From NCBI GenBank assembly GCA_030653385.1, contig JAURZM010000069.1, forward strand, positions 21,452 to 85,451: 64,000 bases of DNA, written 5' to 3'. Below the pieces are notes generated by a model. That model saw nothing but the letters and a program-made list of their open reading frames with translations, was not told the origin of the DNA and did not search any database. Positions 44,208 through 52,850 of the stretch are shown here, one piece after another. The position numbers and the translations under genes are program-made. How positions within the stretch are numbered: the stretch's first letter is position 1; each line of letters opens with the position of its first letter. The stretch comes from Rubrivivax sp. GTDB taxonomy: Bacteria; Pseudomonadota; Gammaproteobacteria; Burkholderiales; Burkholderiaceae_C.

Positions 44208-45691
44208 CGGCGACAACCCGCACCCAGGCCGGCACACGCACAGGCGCGGAGCCCGCTGCGCAGCAGGCCTGGCTGGACATCCGCCTGCACAGGCGCCATC
44301 AGCGCTGGCAGCGTTACCTGGCCGACCTGCAGGACTATGCGCAGCTGCCGCAGCCGCTGGAATCGGTGGGCACACTGTTGCGTGTCACCGGCCTGGTGCT
44401 CGAAGCCGCAGGTGTGCGTGTGCCGGTGGGGTCGGTGTGCGAGATCCACGCCGATGAACAACGCCCCGACCATGCCGTGCTGGCCGAGGTGGTGGGCTTC
44501 AACGGCGACCGTGCCTACCTGATGCCCACCGGCGAAATGCACGGCATGAGCAGCGGCGCCCGTGTGGTGCCCCGCGCGGCACCACGCACGCCACCCCGCT
44601 TCGGCGCCGAGAACCACCCCTGGCGGCGCAGCGAAGACCGCGGCCTGCACCTGCCCATGGGCGACGGCCTGCTGGGCCGTGTCGTCGACAGCCACGGCCA
44701 GCCGATGGACCGCCAGGGCCCGATTCACAACGTGCATCCCGAGCCGATGGTGCGCCGCCCCATCAATGCGATGGACCGCGACCCGGTGCGCCAGCCGCTG
44801 GACACCGGCGTGCGGGCCATCAACGCGCTGCTCACGGTGGGCCGCGGTCAGCGCATCGGCCTGTTTGCCGGCACCGGCGTGGGCAAGAGCGTGCTGCTGG
44901 GCATGATGGCGCGTTACACCGCGGCCGACGTGATCGTGGTCGGCCTGATCGGCGAACGTGGTCGCGAGGTCAAGGAGTTCATCGAGGACATCCTGGAAGC
45001 CGAAGGCCGCGCCCGCAGCGTGGTGGTGGCCGCGCCTGCCGACGCACCGCCGTTGGTGCGCCTGCAGGGTGCGCACTACGCCACCGCCATTGCCGAGCAC
45101 TACCGCGACCGCGGCCAGCACGTGCTGCTGCTGATGGACAGCCTGACCCGCTACGCCATGGCGCAGCGCGAGATCGCCCTGGCCATCGGCGAACCGCCGG
45201 CCACCAAGGGTTACCCGCCCAGCGTGTTTGCCAAGCTGCCGCAGCTGGTGGAACGCAGCGGCAACGGCCTGCATGGCCAGGGCAGCATCACCGCCTTCTA
45301 CACCGTGCTGAGCGAAGGCGACGACCCTCAGGACCCGGTGGCCGACGCGGCACGCGGCATCCTGGACGGCCACATCGTGCTGTCGCGCGAGCTGGCCGAA
45401 AGTGGCCACTACCCGGCCATCGACGTCGAACGCAGTGTCTCGCGTGTGATGACCGCCGTGGCCGGACGCGAACACGTGCAGGCCGCACGCCGCATGCGCC
45501 AGCTGTTGAGCAAGCTCAGCAAGGCCCGCGACATCATCCAGCTCGGGGCCTACGCGCCTGGCCACGACGCCGAACTCGACACCGCCGTGCGCCTGCAGGC
45601 GCAGATGAACGGCCTGCTGCAGCAGGACATGCACGAACGGGCGCTGCTGGACATGAGCCGGGCGCAGCTGTGCCGGCTGATGAGCGCCTGA
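44204..45691 (+). CDS. fliI: Flagellum-specific ATP synthase FliI
   Basis: This 495-residue hexameric ATPase powers or assists export of flagellar proteins. The Walker A loop is GLFAGTGVGKSVLLGMM and Walker B is VLLLMDSLTRYAMAQREI; the F1-beta-like signature PPSVFAKLPQLVERSG follows. The C-terminal residues (LMSA) are followed by two extra copies of an 11-base unit. Start at 44204 on the TGA overlap with fliH. Confidence 0.96.
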   Translation: MTATTRTQAGTRTGAEPAAQQAWLDIRLHRRHQRWQRYLADLQDYAQLPQPLESVGTLLRVTGLVLEAAGVRVPVGSVCEIHADEQRPDHAVLAEVVGFNGDRAYLMPTGEMHGMSSGARVVPRAAPRTPPRFGAENHPWRRSEDRGLHLPMGDGLLGRVVDSHGQPMDRQGPIHNVHPEPMVRRPINAMDRDPVRQPLDTGVRAINALLTVGRGQRIGLFAGTGVGKSVLLGMMARYTAADVIVVGLIGERGREVKEFIEDILEAEGRARSVVVAAPADAPPLVRLQGAHYATAIAEHYRDRGQHVLLLMDSLTRYAMAQREIALAIGEPPATKGYPPSVFAKLPQLVERSGNGLHGQGSITAFYTVLSEGDDPQDPVADAARGILDGHIVLSRELAESGHYPAIDVERSVSRVMTAVAGREHVQAARRMRQLLSKLSKARDIIQLGAYAPGHDAELDTAVRLQAQMNGLLQQDMHERALLDMSRAQLCRLMSA

Positions 45692-45710
45692 TGAGCCCCT
45701 GATGAGCCCC
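45678..45710 (+). repeat. Three 11-bp tandem units at the fliI stop
   Basis: TGATGAGCGCC, TGATGAGCCCC and TGATGAGCCCC run head to tail across the fliI end, each carrying a TGA. The real stop is within the second unit. This is a microduplication of the gene end; translation is not altered. Confidence 0.75.
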
Positions 45711-45746
45711 TGAACCGCATCACCACCCACCGACACCCCACCCACC

Positions 45747-46205
45747 ATGACCCGTTCCCTGCAGTCGCTGCTCGAACACGCCGAACGCCAGCGTGACGAA
45801 AGCCTGGCGCTGGTGCAGCACGCCGAAGCCACGGCACGCCACGCCCACCAGCAATGGGACCAGCTGCACAGCTACCGCGCCGACACCGAAGCCCGCGCGC
45901 CCGGCCACGGCGGACGGGCTGCGGCCATCGAGCTGCTGCACTGCCACCGCGCCTTCACGCAGCGCCTGGACCAGGCGCTGGCGCAACAGCGCGCCGCGCT
46001 GCAAAGCGCTGAACAGGCCCTGCAGTTGCAGCGCCAGACGCTGCTGCAGCGGGAAACCCGGGTCGCGGCCGTGCGCAAGCTGATCGAACGCCGCCTGGCC
46101 GAACAACAACGGGGTCATGCGCGGCTGGAACAGAACCGCAGCGACGAAGCGGCCACCCAGCGGCGCTGGCGCGACAGCGCCAACAGCCCCGAGGCGGTGT
46201 TCTGA
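45747..46205 (+). CDS. fliJ: Flagellar export protein FliJ
   Basis: This 152-residue, almost entirely helical coiled-coil protein (LLEHAERQRDESLALVQ, QALQLQRQTLLQRETRVAAV) couples FliI to FlhA and escorts export substrates. Length and position between fliI and fliK fit FliJ, although the sequence is weakly conserved in the family. Confidence 0.88.
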   Translation: MTRSLQSLLEHAERQRDESLALVQHAEATARHAHQQWDQLHSYRADTEARAPGHGGRAAAIELLHCHRAFTQRLDQALAQQRAALQSAEQALQLQRQTLLQRETRVAAVRKLIERRLAEQQRGHARLEQNRSDEAATQRRWRDSANSPEAVF

Positions 46206-46266
46206 GACCCGGCAGTCCCTAGCGCTGTCAGTCCACGAGCCCGCCATCAACCCACCGGAAGGCCCC

Positions 46267-47472
46267 ATGCTGAACTCGCTGCCGATCGCCCCTTCGATGC
46301 CCGCCTCGCCGCCGGCCACGTCGGGCTCTGCTGCGCCGAACCCGACCGACGGCGCGGCCAAGGGCACTTTTTCGAAAGCGCTGGACGAAGCCAAGGCGCC
46401 GGCCCAGGAGCCGTCGGCGCAGGCCCGGGTGCGTGGCGGCGGGGCCGCCGGCGGCCCCGACAAGGCCCCGCGCACGCTGCCCGGCAAGCCCACGTTTTCC
46501 TCGCTGCCCGAGGCCGCCGAGCGCAGCCCCAACGACACCGACGGCCGCGACACCCAGGTGGCCGACGACAACGCCACCGACACGCCGCTGGCCGCGCTGC
46601 TGGCGCAGCTGCAGTCGCAGTCCACCCTGCAGCAGCAAGGCCAGTCGGCGCAAGCCGCCGGCTCGACACACGGCGCCCGCGGGGCTGCAGCCACCGACGC
46701 CAAGGACGGCCTGCAAACCGACGCGCTGCAGACCGGCGGCGCGACCAGCTTGCACCTGGGTGGCAGCCGTGACCCCAGAGGCACCGGCGCCGACAGTGGC
46801 CAGACCCCGCAGGGCAGCACCGCCCGGCTGCAGGACCTGCTGGCCAGCGCCGCCGAAGACCGGGCCACGATGGCCGAACAAGCGGCCGATGGCACGGATT
46901 CGACGCCACCCGGCCCTGCTGTGGCCCACAGCCGCATCGTCGCTGCCGACAGCGGCTTCACCCTGGTCGCCCTGCCCGCCGGCGCGGCCCAGGCGACAGC
47001 TCCGGGCAGCACGGCCGCAGCACCCGCCGAAGCCAGGCTGCCAGCCCGCCCCGGCAGCGCCGACTTTGCGCCGCAGTTGGGCAGCCAGCTCAGCACCTTC
47101 GTGCGCGACGGCGTCGAACACGCACGCCTGCACCTGAACCCGGCCGACATGGGGCCGGTGTCGGTGCGCATCCAGCTCGACGGCCAGACGGCCATGGTGC
47201 ACCTGAGCGCAGACAACGCGCAGACCCGCCAGGCGCTGCAGGAGTCGATGCCACAGCTGGCCAGCCAATTGCGCGAAGCCGGCCTGACGCTGACCGGCGG
47301 TGGTGTTTTCGAACAGGCCCCGCGTGACGCCCAGGCCGCCGCCGATGGCCAGCGTGACGGCCGCCCTGCACGGGGCGAAGACCGCAGCGAGTCCAGCGGC
47401 GATGGGCACGGTACCCCTTCGCAGCACCCCCGATTGCCGCAACGCCGCGGCGTCGTCGACCTGGTGGCCTGA
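46267..47472 (+). CDS. fliK: Flagellar hook-length control protein FliK
   Basis: This 401-residue molecular ruler is secreted during hook growth. The first 270 residues are Ala/Pro/Thr/Asp-rich and low complexity, as usual in FliK. The C-terminal Flg_hook domain (ARLHLNPADMGPVSVRIQ, MPQLASQLREAGLTL) triggers the export switch through FlhB. The start at 46267 follows GGAAGG; the frame upstream only shadows fliJ. Confidence 0.9.
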   Translation: MLNSLPIAPSMPASPPATSGSAAPNPTDGAAKGTFSKALDEAKAPAQEPSAQARVRGGGAAGGPDKAPRTLPGKPTFSSLPEAAERSPNDTDGRDTQVADDNATDTPLAALLAQLQSQSTLQQQGQSAQAAGSTHGARGAAATDAKDGLQTDALQTGGATSLHLGGSRDPRGTGADSGQTPQGSTARLQDLLASAAEDRATMAEQAADGTDSTPPGPAVAHSRIVAADSGFTLVALPAGAAQATAPGSTAAAPAEARLPARPGSADFAPQLGSQLSTFVRDGVEHARLHLNPADMGPVSVRIQLDGQTAMVHLSADNAQTRQALQESMPQLASQLREAGLTLTGGGVFEQAPRDAQAAADGQRDGRPARGEDRSESSGDGHGTPSQHPRLPQRRGVVDLVA

Positions 47473-47640
47473 GCCCCTTGGCCGCCGCCGCAGCGGCACC
47501 AGACAGGCGGTCTTCGGACCCCTTTTCACGGCATCGCCCGGGCAGGGCGCTCTCAATAATGGGTTTCACACGCCGACGCGCGTCGCAACCGGGCCCAGGA
47601 CCGGTGAGACCACCCGTCGGCAAGGACCCAAGGAGCCCGC

Positions 47641-48258
47641 ATGTCTGCCGCCGTCGCCGCCGAAGCCGCACCCCCCGCCAAGGGCAAGAAGAAGCTGATC
47701 ATCATCATCGCCATTGCTGCGCTGGTGCTGGTCAGCGGGGGTGGAGCGGCCGTCGTGCTGATGAAGAAAAAGGCCAACGTCGAGGCCGATGCCGATGCCG
47801 ATGCCGTCGAGGGTGGTCAAGCCGAGGCACCGGCCAAGGCCGTGGCCAAACGCGACCCCAAGCTGGTGCCGGTGTTCGTGCCGCTGGACCCCTTCACGGT
47901 CAACCTGGCCGACCGCAATGCCGAACGTTACGCCCAGGTGGGCATCACGCTCGAGATCGACGACCTGAAAACCGGCGACCAGATCAAGAACTACATGCCG
48001 GCGATCCGCAACAACATCCTGCTGGCATTGGCCGACCGCACGGCCGCCGAACTGATGGGACGCGACGGCAAGGTCAAGCTCGCCGACCGGGTGATCCGCG
48101 AAACCTCACGTGCGCTGGGTTACGACGTGGGCGCCGAGGAAGAAGAGCCGGCTGCCGACGACGAAACGGACCCGCCGGCCAAGAAGAAAAAGAAGAAGGC
48201 CGCTGCGCCGGTGCTGCCGGTGAAGGCGGTGCATTTTTCCAACTTCATCATTCAATGA
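47641..48258 (+). CDS. fliL: Flagellar basal body-associated protein FliL
   Basis: This 205-residue single-pass inner-membrane protein (TM about residues 18-40) has a periplasmic SPFH-like domain (VFVPLDPFTVNLADRN, YAQVGITLEI). It ends in the FliL terminal VHFSNFIIQ. Between the domain and that tail lies an acidic then Lys-rich segment of about 35 residues (EEEEPAADDETD then seven Lys with one gap) that is longer than in most FliL. FliL supports stator function. Confidence 0.9.
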   Translation: MSAAVAAEAAPPAKGKKKLIIIIAIAALVLVSGGGAAVVLMKKKANVEADADADAVEGGQAEAPAKAVAKRDPKLVPVFVPLDPFTVNLADRNAERYAQVGITLEIDDLKTGDQIKNYMPAIRNNILLALADRTAAELMGRDGKVKLADRVIRETSRALGYDVGAEEEEPAADDETDPPAKKKKKKAAAPVLPVKAVHFSNFIIQ

Positions 48259-48288
48259 ACGTGGGCCCCCAAGCTCGAATCACCATGA

Positions 48289-48327
48289 GCCCCCAAGCTC
48301 GCTACCGCTCGCCACCCCCCAGGGGGG
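48289..48327 (+). repeat. Dispersed GC repeat (family B), inverted copy 2
   Basis: GCCCCCAAGCTCGCTACCGCTCGCC followed by C- and G-tracts lies in the 142-base fliL-fliM gap. A partial copy of its first half lies just upstream (48265-48276). It is the inverse of the units at 26531 and 51097, with one changed core position block. Confidence 0.7.
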
Positions 48328-48400
48328 ATGCCCTGCTGACGCCGGGGCAACCCCGTCGTCGCAGGTGGCTTGATCCCATGACCCGATCTGCCGCGTTCGA

Positions 48401-49396
48401 ATGAACCAGCAAATTCTTTCGCAAGACGAAGTCGACGCGCTGCTGCAGGGCATCACGGGCGAAAGCCAGAAGCTCGAGCAGGACGAAGCGCCGACAGGCG
48501 GCGTTCGCGACTACGACCTGGCCAGCCAGGAACGCATCGTCCGCGGCCGCATGCCGACGATGGAGGTCATCAACGAGCGCTTTGCCCGCAACATCCGCAT
48601 CGGCTTGTTCAACTTCATCCGCAAGAGCCCGGAAGTCAGCATCGGCGGCATCAAGGTGCAGAAGTTCAGCGCCTTCCTGCGCGAGATCGTGGTGCCGACC
48701 AACTTCAACATCGTCAACGTCAAGCCGCTGCGCGGCTCGGGCCTGATCGTGTGCGACCCGAGCCTGGTGTTTGCGGTCATCGACTCGCTGTTCGGCGGCG
48801 TGGGCAAGTACCACACCCGCATCGAAGGGCGCGACTTCAGCCCCACCGAGCTGCGTGTGATCCTGCGCCTGGTCGAGGTCATTGCGGCCGAATACAAACG
48901 CGCCTGGACGGGCATCTACCCGGTCGAGCTGGAGTACCAGCGATCGGAGATGCAGCCGCAGTTCGCCAGCATCGCCACGCCCAGTGAAATCGTCGTGGCC
49001 ACCAACTTCACGCTGGAAATCGGCGAGACCACCGGCTCGGTGCACTTCTGCGTGCCCTACAGCACGCTGGAACCGATTCGCGACGTGCTGTTCAGCACCA
49101 TCCAGGGCGACAGCGCCGAGCCCGACCGCCGCTGGGTCAACCTGCTCAAGCAGCAGATCCAGTCGGCCGAGGTCAACCTGGTGGCGGAGCTGGCACACGC
49201 CGGCGCCACCGTGGAACAGCTGCTGGCCTTCAAACCCGGCGACTTCATCGAGCTCGACCTGGAACAGATGATCCAGGCCAAGGTCGACGGCGTGCCCGTC
49301 TTCGACTGCCACTACGGCACCTCGAACAACCGCTACTCGATCAAGATCGACAAGCTGCTGACCAGCAACAACGCCAGCTGGCTGACTGAAGCATGA
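48401..49396 (+). CDS. fliM: Flagellar motor switch protein FliM
   Basis: This 331-residue switch protein binds CheY-P through its N-terminal peptide (ILSQDEVDALLQGITGE). The middle CheC-like domain (RNIRIGLFNFIRKSPEVSI, GLIVCDPSLVFAVIDSLFGG) and the C-terminal SpoA domain follow. It sets rotation direction together with FliG and FliN. It is separated from fliL by a dispersed repeat and followed by fliN after 52 bases. Confidence 0.96.
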   Translation: MNQQILSQDEVDALLQGITGESQKLEQDEAPTGGVRDYDLASQERIVRGRMPTMEVINERFARNIRIGLFNFIRKSPEVSIGGIKVQKFSAFLREIVVPTNFNIVNVKPLRGSGLIVCDPSLVFAVIDSLFGGVGKYHTRIEGRDFSPTELRVILRLVEVIAAEYKRAWTGIYPVELEYQRSEMQPQFASIATPSEIVVATNFTLEIGETTGSVHFCVPYSTLEPIRDVLFSTIQGDSAEPDRRWVNLLKQQIQSAEVNLVAELAHAGATVEQLLAFKPGDFIELDLEQMIQAKVDGVPVFDCHYGTSNNRYSIKIDKLLTSNNASWLTEA

Positions 49397-49448
49397 CCCA
49401 CCCCCACATCGATTCGTTTGAGTCGCTTGTGCGACCCGGAGAACCCCA

Positions 49449-49895
49449 ATGAGTGAAGCCGAAGGCGCGATGTCTGAAGAGGACAAGATGGCCGCCGAGT
49501 GGGCTGCGGCCCTGGCCGAGACCAAACCGGCGGCTGGCAACGACGTGGCCAGCGAAGTGGCCTATGCGGCCGAGAGCGTGGCACCGGCGGAGTTCACCAA
49601 GTTTGCGCCCACACCACCCGGCGCAGCGGGCAACGACCTGAACATGATCCTGGACATCCCCGTGCAGCTGACGGTGGAACTGGGTCGCACACGCATCCCC
49701 ATCAAACACATCCTTCAGTTGGCGCAGGGCTCGGTGGTGGAGCTGGAAACCCTGGCCGGCGAACCGATGGACGTGCTGGTCAACGGCTTCCTGATCGCAC
49801 AAGGCGAAGTCGTGGTCGTCAACGACAAGTTCGGCATCCGCCTGACCGACATCGTCACGCCCAGCGAACGCATGCGCCGTCTCTCCAAATCCTGA
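49449..49895 (+). CDS. fliN: Flagellar motor switch protein FliN
   Basis: This 148-residue C-ring component has an acidic N-terminal extension of about 60 residues followed by a SpoA domain (MILDIPVQLTVELGRTRIPI, GEVVVVNDKFGIRLTDI). It forms the base of the C ring with FliM and docks FliH. The usual order fliM-fliN-fliO is kept. Confidence 0.95.
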   Translation: MSEAEGAMSEEDKMAAEWAAALAETKPAAGNDVASEVAYAAESVAPAEFTKFAPTPPGAAGNDLNMILDIPVQLTVELGRTRIPIKHILQLAQGSVVELETLAGEPMDVLVNGFLIAQGEVVVVNDKFGIRLTDIVTPSERMRRLSKS

Positions 49896-49914
49896 GCGGC
49901 CACCTCACGACACC

Positions 49915-50274
49915 ATGCAACAGGGTCTGACTTCACTGCTGTGGTTCCTGGCCATCATCGCCTGCATCCCAGTGGTGCTGTGGTTGATGAAACGTTCGCC
50001 ACTGGTCGGTGGTGGCGCAGCGCGGCCGGGTTGCCCAAAGCCGGTGGCGGTGCTGCCACTGTCCACGCAACAGAAGCTGGTGACGGTGGAAGTGGGCCAG
50101 GGCGCAGACCGCCTGTGGCTGGTGCTGGGTGTGTCGCCTCAAGGCATCCGCACCTTGCACACCATGGTGCCGCTGGCCGACACACCCGAAGGCCCGCCGC
50201 CCCCACCGGCTGCGGCTTTCGCCCAGCTGCTGGACCGCCTGCGTGGCAAGGATGGCAACGGTGCTTCGCTCTAG
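49915..50274 (+). CDS. fliO: Flagellar biosynthetic protein FliO
   Basis: This 119-residue small membrane protein has one TM near residues 8-26 and a cytoplasmic FliO domain (STQQKLVTVEVGQGADRLWLVLGV). It assists assembly of the FliP ring. It overlaps the fliP start by about 23 bases. Confidence 0.87.
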   Translation: MQQGLTSLLWFLAIIACIPVVLWLMKRSPLVGGGAARPGCPKPVAVLPLSTQQKLVTVEVGQGADRLWLVLGVSPQGIRTLHTMVPLADTPEGPPPPPAAAFAQLLDRLRGKDGNGASL

Positions 50275-51022
50275 CTTCCTGTCCAAACTGGGCCTGCTGG
50301 CGCTGCTGACGCTGGCCGCCGGCAGTGCGCTGGCCCAACAGGCGGCGCCGGGTGGCCTGCCGCTGGTCATCGGCCAGGGGCCCGGTGGCAACAGCTATTC
50401 GGTGCCGATCCAGACGCTGCTGTTTTTCACCGCTTTGAGTTTCCTGCCCGCCGTGCTGCTGCTGATGACGGCCTTCACGCGCATCGTCATCGTGCTCAGC
50501 CTGCTGCGCCAGGCGCTGGGCACGCAGGCCGCGCCGCCGAACCAGGTGATCGTGGGGCTGAGCCTGTTCCTGACCTTCTTCGTCATGTCCAGCACCTTCG
50601 ACAAGGTCTACGAAAAGGCCTACGCACCCTACGCCGCCGGCACGATGGCGGTGGACCAGGCGCTGAAAGAAGGCGTGCTGCCGCTGCGCGAGTTCATGCT
50701 CAAGCAGACCCGCCAGAGCGACGTGATGCTGTTTGCCCGCCTGGCCAAGCTGCCTCCCGACGTGAAGGGCGAAGACGTGCCGCTGACGGTGCTGGTGCCG
50801 GCCTTCGTGACGAGCGAATTGAAGAGCGCCTTCCAGATCGGTTTCATGATCTTCATCCCCTTCCTGATCATCGACATGATCGTGGCCAGCGTCTTGATGA
50901 GCCTGGGCATGATGATGCTGAGCCCGGTGCTGGTGGCCCTGCCCTTCAAGCTGATGCTGTTTGTGCTGGCCGATGGCTGGAACCTGCTGCTCGGCTCTCT
51001 CGCAGCGTCTTTCGTCACATGA
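50252..51022 (+). CDS. fliP: Flagellar export gate protein FliP
   Basis: This 256-residue protein has a cleavable signal peptide (LGLLALLTLAAGSALA-QQ), four transmembrane helices and the FliP signatures FLPAVLLLMTAFTRIVIVL and FLIIDMIVASVLMSLGMMML. It forms the core of the flagellar export channel with FliQ and FliR. The start at 50252 lies inside fliO; GTG at 50261 is an alternative. Confidence 0.95.
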   Translation: MATVLRSSFLSKLGLLALLTLAAGSALAQQAAPGGLPLVIGQGPGGNSYSVPIQTLLFFTALSFLPAVLLLMTAFTRIVIVLSLLRQALGTQAAPPNQVIVGLSLFLTFFVMSSTFDKVYEKAYAPYAAGTMAVDQALKEGVLPLREFMLKQTRQSDVMLFARLAKLPPDVKGEDVPLTVLVPAFVTSELKSAFQIGFMIFIPFLIIDMIVASVLMSLGMMMLSPVLVALPFKLMLFVLADGWNLLLGSLAASFVT

Positions 51023-51096
51023 GGGAGATACGCGTGAACCAGATTGTCTTGACCAAGGACTTGCACGGATCCGGCTCCGCCGGTCCGTCGCAAGAG

Positions 51097-51134
51097 CCCC
51101 CCCGGGGGGTAGCGAACGCAGTGAGCTTGGGGGT
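51097..51134 (+). repeat. Dispersed GC repeat (family B), copy 3
   Basis: C7G6 followed by TAGCGAACGCAGTGAGCT and five G, eight bases before the fliQ start. It is nearly identical to the unit at 26531-26565. It sits within the fliP-fliQ gap of 120 bases. Confidence 0.75.
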
Positions 51135-51142
51135 CCATTGAC

Positions 51143-51412
51143 ATGGATGCACAGCAGGTTCTCAGTGCCGGACAACAGGGTCTGTGGACACTTTTGCTGG
51201 TGGCCGCACCGGTGCTGCTGACGGTGCTGACCGTGGGTCTGGTGGTCAGCGTCTTCCAGGCGGCGACACAGATCAACGAAGCCACACTGTCCTTCGTGCC
51301 CAAGATCGTGGCGGCCGCCGCGGTGCTCGCGATCATGGGTCCGTGGATGCTGAGCACGCTGGTCGACTACCTGACCACCGTGTTGCAGGGCATACCGTCG
51401 GCCGTCGGCTGA
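51143..51412 (+). CDS. fliQ: Flagellar export protein FliQ
   Basis: This 89-residue protein has two transmembrane helices (LWTLLLVAAPVLLTVLTVGL and the MLSTLVDYLTT end) and the FliQ motif SVFQAATQINEATLSFVPK. It is part of the export gate with FliP and FliR. The preceding repeat leaves only a weak ribosome-binding site. Confidence 0.94.
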   Translation: MDAQQVLSAGQQGLWTLLLVAAPVLLTVLTVGLVVSVFQAATQINEATLSFVPKIVAAAAVLAIMGPWMLSTLVDYLTTVLQGIPSAVG

Positions 51413-51431
51413 ACATGCTGGCCCCCGCGCC

Positions 51432-52193
51432 ATGCTGACCTTCACCGAGGCGCAGGTCCTGCAGTGGATCAGCCCGCTGGTGTGGCCCTTTCTGCGTGCG
51501 CTGGCGCTTTTCACCGCGCTGCCGGTGCTGGGCACACGCACGGTGCCCGTGCGGGTGCGCATCGCGCTGGCAGCATTCATCGCACTGGCCGCCCAGCCCT
51601 CGCTGCCGCCCGGTCCCGAGGTGGCGCTGGACTCGCCGGTGGCCTTCATGCTGGTGCTGCAGCAGCTGGTCATCGGCCTGAGCCTGGGTTTTGCGGTGCG
51701 GCTGGTGTTTGCGGCGGTTGAATTTGCGGGTGAATTGATCGGTCTGCAGATGGGCCTGAACTTCGCGGGCTTCTTCGACCCGCTGTCGGCTTCCACCGCC
51801 ACCGCCGCCAGTCGCTTCTTCGGCACCATGGTGGCCTGGCTCTTCATCGTGGCCAACGGGCATTTGCTGGTGATTGCCGCGCTGGTGCACAGCTTCACCG
51901 CATTTCCCATCGGGCCCGAGCCCTTTGCCTTCCTGCACCAGGTGCAGCCGCAGCGCTGGGGCGCCGAGATCTTTTCCACCGGGCTGTGGATCGCGCTGCC
52001 TTTGGTGACGATGCTGCTGTTCATCAACCTGGTGCTGGGCGCCATCTCGCGCGTGGCGCCGCAGATCAACATCTTCGCGGTCGGCTTTCCGGTCACGCTG
52101 GGTGTCGGCCTGCTGGGCCTCTTGCTGACGCTGCCGGCATTGAGCACACCTTTCACGATGACACTGGAGCGCCTGCTGGAGCAGTTCCGCTGA
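51432..52193 (+). CDS. fliR: Flagellar export protein FliR
   Basis: This 253-residue protein has about six transmembrane helices and the FliR pattern (LQWISPLVWPFLRALALFTALPVLG, GLQMGLNFAGFFDP, VGFPVTLGVGLLGL). It completes the FliPQR export gate. It is the last gene of this flagellar run; flhB and flhA are not in the window. Confidence 0.94.
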   Translation: MLTFTEAQVLQWISPLVWPFLRALALFTALPVLGTRTVPVRVRIALAAFIALAAQPSLPPGPEVALDSPVAFMLVLQQLVIGLSLGFAVRLVFAAVEFAGELIGLQMGLNFAGFFDPLSASTATAASRFFGTMVAWLFIVANGHLLVIAALVHSFTAFPIGPEPFAFLHQVQPQRWGAEIFSTGLWIALPLVTMLLFINLVLGAISRVAPQINIFAVGFPVTLGVGLLGLLLTLPALSTPFTMTLERLLEQFR

Positions 52194-52211
52194 TGGGCTA
52201 AGCTCAGCGGC

Positions 52212-52850
52212 ATGAGTGCCCTGCTTGCCGGAGCCACCGGACTGATCGGCCGGGAACTGGCCGCCCACTGGACAGGCCCCGGGCCGCTGCACCTGCTGGT
52301 GCGCCGTGCGATGCCGGCCGCGCACCCGCTGCACCGGGTGCACGTGGTGGACTTCGCCGCCCTGCCGCCGCTGCCCAGCGCTCAGCTGGGCTTCTGCTGC
52401 CTGGGCACCACGATCAAGGCCGCCGGTTCGCAAGCCGCTTTCCGCGCTGTCGATCACACCGCCGTGCTGGCCTTCGCACGGGCCGCCCGGCGTGCCGGTG
52501 TGCGGCACTTTGCCGTTGTGTCGTCACTGGGGGCCAGCGTCGGCGCGCGCTCGTTCTACAGCCGCGTCAAGGGCGAAATGGAAGATGAACTGAAGACCCT
52601 GGGTTTTGCCAGCCTGGTCATCGCCAGGCCGTCCCTGCTGATCGGTGACCGCAGCACGCTCGCCCAGCCGCCGCGGCGGGGCGAACGGCTGGCGCAGACG
52701 CTGAGCGCGCCGTTTCTGCCCCTCATTCCCGTGGCCTGGCGGCCGATTGCCGCTGCCACCGTGGCCCGTGCGCTGCTGCGCGCCTTGTCGCGGCCCGAGC
52801 CCGGCGTGCGGGTGCTGTTGTCGGCCCAACTTCAGGAGCTTGGCGCATGA
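52212..52850 (+). CDS. NAD(P)-binding oxidoreductase, atypical SDR
   Basis: This 212-residue Rossmann-fold protein starts with LLAGATGLIGRELAAHW and shows CCLGTTIKAAGSQAAFRAVD and FAVVSSLGASVGARSFYSRVKGEME. The last piece, with its Ser and YxxxK, is close to HTATIP2/YbjT-type atypical SDRs. The substrate is unknown. The gene overlaps the next start by four bases. Confidence 0.82.
   Translation: MSALLAGATGLIGRELAAHWTGPGPLHLLVRRAMPAAHPLHRVHVVDFAALPPLPSAQLGFCCLGTTIKAAGSQAAFRAVDHTAVLAFARAARRAGVRHFAVVSSLGASVGARSFYSRVKGEMEDELKTLGFASLVIARPSLLIGDRSTLAQPPRRGERLAQTLSAPFLPLIPVAWRPIAAATVARALLRALSRPEPGVRVLLSAQLQELGA

Noticed and set aside
51432..51721. Shadow frames on both strands inside the flagellar genes, some of several hundred residues
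   Set aside because: The frames in the correct register match known Fli families in full length; the others are codon-bias artefacts.
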